Source of the DNA: Akkermansia muciniphila
GTDB lineage: Bacteria > Verrucomicrobiota > Verrucomicrobiia > Verrucomicrobiales > Akkermansiaceae
NCBI GenBank assembly: GCA_943324575.2
Contig: CALPMD020000035.1
Coordinates: 1 to 8,803, forward strand
Direction of reading: 5' to 3'
Length of the DNA: 8,803 nucleotides
A model generated the notes under the pieces. The model did not search any database, was not told the DNA's origin, and worked only from the letters and a program-made list of their open reading frames with translations. This document shows, in pieces, positions 5,543 to 8,803 of this stretch. How positions within the stretch are numbered: position 1 is the stretch's first letter; each line of letters starts with the position of its first letter. A program made the position numbers and the translations under genes.

Positions 5543-5576
5543 TCCCGGGGCAGAGAAATCTGCCTCGGGATTTTCT
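5543..5576 (+). terminator. Intrinsic terminator/attenuator between rplL and rpoB
   Basis: TCCCGGGGCAGA (5543-5554) and TCTGCCTCGGGA (5559-5570) form a 12-bp stem with one G-U pair and a GAAA tetraloop, followed by TTTTCT. This is a textbook intrinsic terminator. As rpoB follows in the same direction with no convincing promoter of its own, partial read-through is likely. An attenuator at this place in E. coli lowers rpoBC output relative to the ribosomal protein genes, so the same logic is inferred here. Confidence 0.88.
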
Positions 5577-5660
5577 GTCGTAACCGACGCGAGACTCTAG
5601 TACTTGAAACAGGTTTTCGCGCCGATTCCGACACAACTTTTCATCGCTTGATCCACCCCT

Positions 5661-5685
5661 GCCTGAGACCGTTCGCGGCTCGGGC
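5661..5685 (+). promoter_or_regulatory. UUCG-capped hairpin in the rpoB leader
   Basis: GCCTGAG (5661-5667) pairs with CTCGGGC (5679-5685), with one T-G. After a bulged A, CCG (5669-5671) pairs with CGG (5676-5678) around a TTCG tetraloop. TCAATTTG follows, a poor T-tract. The hairpin ends 32 bases before the rpoB ATG. In E. coli an RNase III site lies in the rplL-rpoB gap; this hairpin could be a processing or protective element, but that is not shown by the sequence. Confidence 0.5.
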
Positions 5686-5717
5686 TCAATTTGTAAGAAA
5701 GAATACCACCTAACGCC

Positions 5718-8700
5718 ATGGCAGAACGTCTCTATTTCGGGAAATTCGAAGAAGTCATCGAACCGCCTAACCTCATTGAGGTTCAGAGCCGGTCATACGA
5801 TGAATTCCTTCAGAAGGAAGTGCTCCCTAGCGAGCGAGCTGATGCAGGTCTCCAAGCGGTTTTCCGTGAGGTTTTCCCCATCAAAAGCTACGACGAAGCG
5901 ATCGAACTCGATTTTGTCACTTACGACATCGAAGATCCAAAGATCACCTCACTCGACTCGCTGCGCAACAGCGAGAGTTTCAGTGCGGCACTTTATGTGA
6001 CGTTTAAGCTGAAAGACGAAACGGGCACCAAGAAAGAGCGCGTCTATATGGGCGAACTGCCGATGATGACCCGCCGTGGTACTTTCATCATCAATGGTGC
6101 TGAGCGTGTCATCGTTTCACAGCTTCACCGTTCGCCAGGTATCTGCTTTGAGACCTCGCAGCATCTTAACGGCAAACTGCTTCACTCGTTCCGCATCATT
6201 CCTGACCGCGGTTCATGGCTCGAAGTGCAGTTCGACACCAACGATCTGCTTTACGTCTATCTCGACCGTCGTCGTCGCCGTCGCAAATTCCTTGCGACCA
6301 CGTTCCTGCGCGTGCTCGGCTACCCGACAGACCGCGACATCGTCAGCCACTTCTATTCCCCAGAGTCGCTTCCTCTCAGCGAGGCGATGGACGAAGGCGA
6401 ACTCGGCCACAAAGTGCCGTTCGAAGACATTCTCGATGGCGAACTGACCGTGGCAAAGGCCTATGAGCCGCTCACCATCGGCATCGTCCGCCAATTGCTG
6501 GCTCTCGGCCACAAGGCTGTCGAAGTCATCGACGGCCGCGAAGACGAAATCCTCCTCAAGTCGCTCCGCAAGGATCCTGCGAAGGACGAAGAATCCGCGC
6601 TCAAGGACATCTACCGCAAACTCCGCCCTGGCGATCCGCCAACGGCTGCAAACGCTCGCGCCCTGCTCAAGCGTTTGTTCTTCGATGCGAAGAAATACGA
6701 CCTCACTCGCGTGGGCCGTTACAAGATCAACCAAAAGCTCGGCATCCAAGTGGATTCCGATCAGCGGATCATGGTCCCCGAGGATTTCCTCGCGGCCGTC
6801 CGTTACATCCTCAAGCTGAAAAAAGGCGACGGTGTCATCGACGACATTGACCACCTTGGCTCACGTCGTGTTCGTGCAGTGGGTGAACTCCTTGCCAACC
6901 AGTGCCGCGTCGGTCTTGCCCGGACGGAACGTTTGGTTAAAGAGCGCATGACTTTGTTCGACGTGAACATCGAAGGCATGACACCGCAGAAGCTGATCAA
7001 TCCGAAGGCGCTTTCCGCCGTCGTGCGTGATTTCTTCGGCCGCTCGCAGCTCTCGCAGTTCATGGACCAAACCAACCCACTCGCCGAGCTGACGCACAAG
7101 CGTCGTCTCTCCGCGCTTGGACCTGGCGGTCTCAATCGTGACCGTGCTGGCTTCGAAGTCCGCGACGTGCATCCATCTCACTACGGCCGGATCTGCCCGA
7201 TCGAAACCCCCGAAGGTCCGAACATCGGTCTCATCAACTCGATGTGTACCTATGCTCGCATCAACGAGTTCGGCTTCATCGAAACTCCTTATCGCCGCGT
7301 GGTGAACTCCAAGGTCACCAACGAAATCGAATACCTGACGGCCGACCAAGAGGAAAACTTCCTCATCGCCCAGGCCAACAATCCAATCGACAAAAAGGGT
7401 GCTTTCCAAACCGAGCGCATCACCGCCCGTGAAAAGGGTGGCGAGTTCATCGAAGCACTTCCGACGGAAGTGAACTACATGGACGTCTCGCCGAAACAGC
7501 TCGTTTCCGTGGCTGCCGGTCTGATTCCGTTCCTCGAACACGATGACGCCAACCGCGCGCTCATGGGTTCGAACATGCAACGTCAAGGCGTGCCGCTTCT
7601 CGTTTCCGAGTCGCCGCTCGTCGGCACCGGTCTCGAAGGCAAAGCTGCCCGCGATTCCCGTGCGGTGGTGGTCTCCGAAGCCGACGGCATCGTTGCCGCT
7701 GCGACTGCGGAAATCATTGTCACGACTCCGGACGGCACCCTGCCAGTTTCGGAAGAGAAGTTCCTGAGCGATGCTGAGTCCGTCAGAACCAACGTGGAGA
7801 AGGGCATCATGGCCTATCCTCTGCGGAAGTTCATGCGTTCCAACGCCGGCACCTGCATCAACCAGAAGCCAATCGTCAAGAAAGGCCAGAAGATCAAGAA
7901 GGGCCAAGTCCTCGCTGACGGACCAAACACCGAAGACGGCGAACTCGCCATCGGTCGTAATGTTCTCGTCGCGTTCATGCCTTGGAACGGCTACAACTTC
8001 GAAGATGCTATTGTCATCTCCGAGCGCGTGGTCAAAGACGACGTTTACACCTCGATCCACATTTCGGAATTCGACGTGGCAGCTCGCGACACCAAGCTCG
8101 GACCTGAAGAAATCACCCGCGACATTCCAAACGTTGGCGAAGATGCACTCCGCAACCTCGACCACGACGGCATCATCCGCATCGGTGCCGAAGTGAAACC
8201 TGGCGACATCCTTGTCGGCAAGATCACTCCGAAGTCCGAAACCGAGTTGGCTCCTGAAGAGCGCCTCCTTCGCGCCATCTTCGGCGAAAAGGCAGCCGAC
8301 GTGAAAGACACTTCCCTCCGCGTGCCATCCGGCTGTGTCGGAATCGTCCAAGACGTTCGTGTTTCGCAAAGCGGCTTCGCCAAAAAGCGTGCTGAAAAAG
8401 TCGATCCAGTTGAGCTCAAGAAGACGCTCAAGAAGATCAGCGATGAGCACAAAAAGAAAGCGGACAAGCTCACGGATGATCTCACCGAGCGCCTCTCTGA
8501 CATCTTGCTGGGTGAAAAAATCCCACTCGACGTCGTCAATGCGCAGACCGGTGAAATCATCATCCCTGCGAACCGCAAGATCACTAAGACCCTGCTTCGC
8601 AAGCTGGCTTCTGTCCACGATCATATCGAAATCGATCCTTCCCCGATCCGTAACAAGATTCTGGAAATTATCACATCCTTCGAAAGCCGTTTCCAAGAAC

Positions 8701-8803
8701 TCGACACCGAGCGCGAGCGCAAGCTCGACTCGCTGGAATCCGGCGATGAAGTCGATCCAGGCGTCATCAAGGAAGTGAAGGTCTTCATTGCCGCTAAACG
8801 GAA
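5718..8803 (+). CDS. rpoB: DNA-directed RNA polymerase subunit beta, 3' partial
   Basis: The frame is open for 1028 codons from the ATG to the window edge with no stop or frameshift; the family is about 1200-1350 residues, so the C-terminal part with the D-K-M-A-G-R-H-G-N-K-G block is missing. Seen: the start region with F-x-E-V-I-E-P-P-N-L-I-E-V-Q; M-T-R-R-G-T-F-I-I-N-G-A-E-R-V-I-V-S-Q-L; the rifampicin region F-F-G-R-S-Q-L-S-Q-F-M-D-Q (439-451); T-H-K-R-R-L-S-A-L-G-P-G-G (459-471); I-E-T-P-E-G-P-N-I-G; and G-Y-N-F-E-D-A (758-764) with the acidic pair E762-D763 near the active site. Residues about 885-1012 form a charged, helical insertion where E. coli has its beta SI3/i9 insert. The M-A-E-R-L-Y-F start suits the family, but no Shine-Dalgarno is present. 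rpoC is expected just beyond the window. Confidence 0.98.
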   Translation, partial: MAERLYFGKFEEVIEPPNLIEVQSRSYDEFLQKEVLPSERADAGLQAVFREVFPIKSYDEAIELDFVTYDIEDPKITSLDSLRNSESFSAALYVTFKLKDETGTKKERVYMGELPMMTRRGTFIINGAERVIVSQLHRSPGICFETSQHLNGKLLHSFRIIPDRGSWLEVQFDTNDLLYVYLDRRRRRRKFLATTFLRVLGYPTDRDIVSHFYSPESLPLSEAMDEGELGHKVPFEDILDGELTVAKAYEPLTIGIVRQLLALGHKAVEVIDGREDEILLKSLRKDPAKDEESALKDIYRKLRPGDPPTAANARALLKRLFFDAKKYDLTRVGRYKINQKLGIQVDSDQRIMVPEDFLAAVRYILKLKKGDGVIDDIDHLGSRRVRAVGELLANQCRVGLARTERLVKERMTLFDVNIEGMTPQKLINPKALSAVVRDFFGRSQLSQFMDQTNPLAELTHKRRLSALGPGGLNRDRAGFEVRDVHPSHYGRICPIETPEGPNIGLINSMCTYARINEFGFIETPYRRVVNSKVTNEIEYLTADQEENFLIAQANNPIDKKGAFQTERITAREKGGEFIEALPTEVNYMDVSPKQLVSVAAGLIPFLEHDDANRALMGSNMQRQGVPLLVSESPLVGTGLEGKAARDSRAVVVSEADGIVAAATAEIIVTTPDGTLPVSEEKFLSDAESVRTNVEKGIMAYPLRKFMRSNAGTCINQKPIVKKGQKIKKGQVLADGPNTEDGELAIGRNVLVAFMPWNGYNFEDAIVISERVVKDDVYTSIHISEFDVAARDTKLGPEEITRDIPNVGEDALRNLDHDGIIRIGAEVKPGDILVGKITPKSETELAPEERLLRAIFGEKAADVKDTSLRVPSGCVGIVQDVRVSQSGFAKKRAEKVDPVELKKTLKKISDEHKKKADKLTDDLTERLSDILLGEKIPLDVVNAQTGEIIIPANRKITKTLLRKLASVHDHIEIDPSPIRNKILEIITSFESRFQELDTERERKLDSLESGDEVDPGVIKEVKVFIAAKR

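Noticed and set aside
4347..5636. A 429-codon minus-strand open frame opposite rplJ-rplL
   Set aside because: It covers two certain + strand genes and two structured gaps. Its Ser/Phe/Gly-rich repeat section is just the complement of the L10 tail repeat.
5606..5640. TTGAAA as the -35 of an rpoB promoter after the terminator
   Set aside because: No -10-like hexamer is seen at 16-18 bases, so read-through of the attenuator is the simpler view.
6861..8696. A 611-codon minus-strand open frame opposite rpoB
   Set aside because: Long antisense frames arise when the sense gene avoids certain codons. The product is Asp/Val/Phe-rich with no motif, and rpoB is continuous and conserved.

Overview
The window is a conserved bacterial information-processing locus, read almost entirely on the + strand: (partial YmdB-like phosphodiesterase) - tRNA-Thr(GGU) - tuf - tRNA-Trp(CCA) - secE - nusG - rplK - rplA - rplJ - rplL - rpoB (cut off by the window end). 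Gene order, two tRNAs flanking tuf, protein lengths and motifs all point to a bacterial chromosome. Near-absence of Shine-Dalgarno sequences, a short single-span SecE, an Ala/Glu/Pro-rich tail on L10 and EF-Tu/RpoB sequence character make me think of a diderm of the PVC/Verrucomicrobiota type. That placement is my impression from recalled sequences, not a computed result. I see no mobile element, phage gene, CRISPR array or signs of transfer.

Layout. Bases 1-482 hold the C-terminal part of a YmdB-family phosphodiesterase whose codon use (more cgg, gcg, ttg) differs from the C-ending, high-expression codon use of the genes that follow. Bases 483-675 are a regulatory gap with an A/T-rich tract, a TTGACA promoter candidate, a terminator-like hairpin and a second, weaker promoter candidate. 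tRNA-Thr, tuf and tRNA-Trp follow, then secE and nusG, then the four 50S genes rplK-rplA-rplJ-rplL, then rpoB, open for 1028 codons to the window edge without a stop or frameshift.

How it works together. The block makes the elongation factor that delivers aminoacyl-tRNA (EF-Tu), two tRNAs, a core translocon subunit (SecE), a transcription elongation factor (NusG), the L1 stalk (L1), the GTPase-associated centre (L11, L10, L7/L12) and the RNA polymerase beta subunit. Expression between these is probably tuned by RNA structure: strong inverted repeats occur after tuf, across the nusG stop codon, between rplJ and rplL and twice between rplL and rpoB. rplL, whose product is needed in several copies per ribosome, is the only gene here with a well-placed Shine-Dalgarno sequence, and it sits just below a predicted three-way-junction RNA fold.

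Nothing here is a new gene system. The points most worth a second look are the rplJ-rplL structured leader, the nusG-stop hairpin, the tandem-repeat L10 tail and the exclusive Shine-Dalgarno of rplL.
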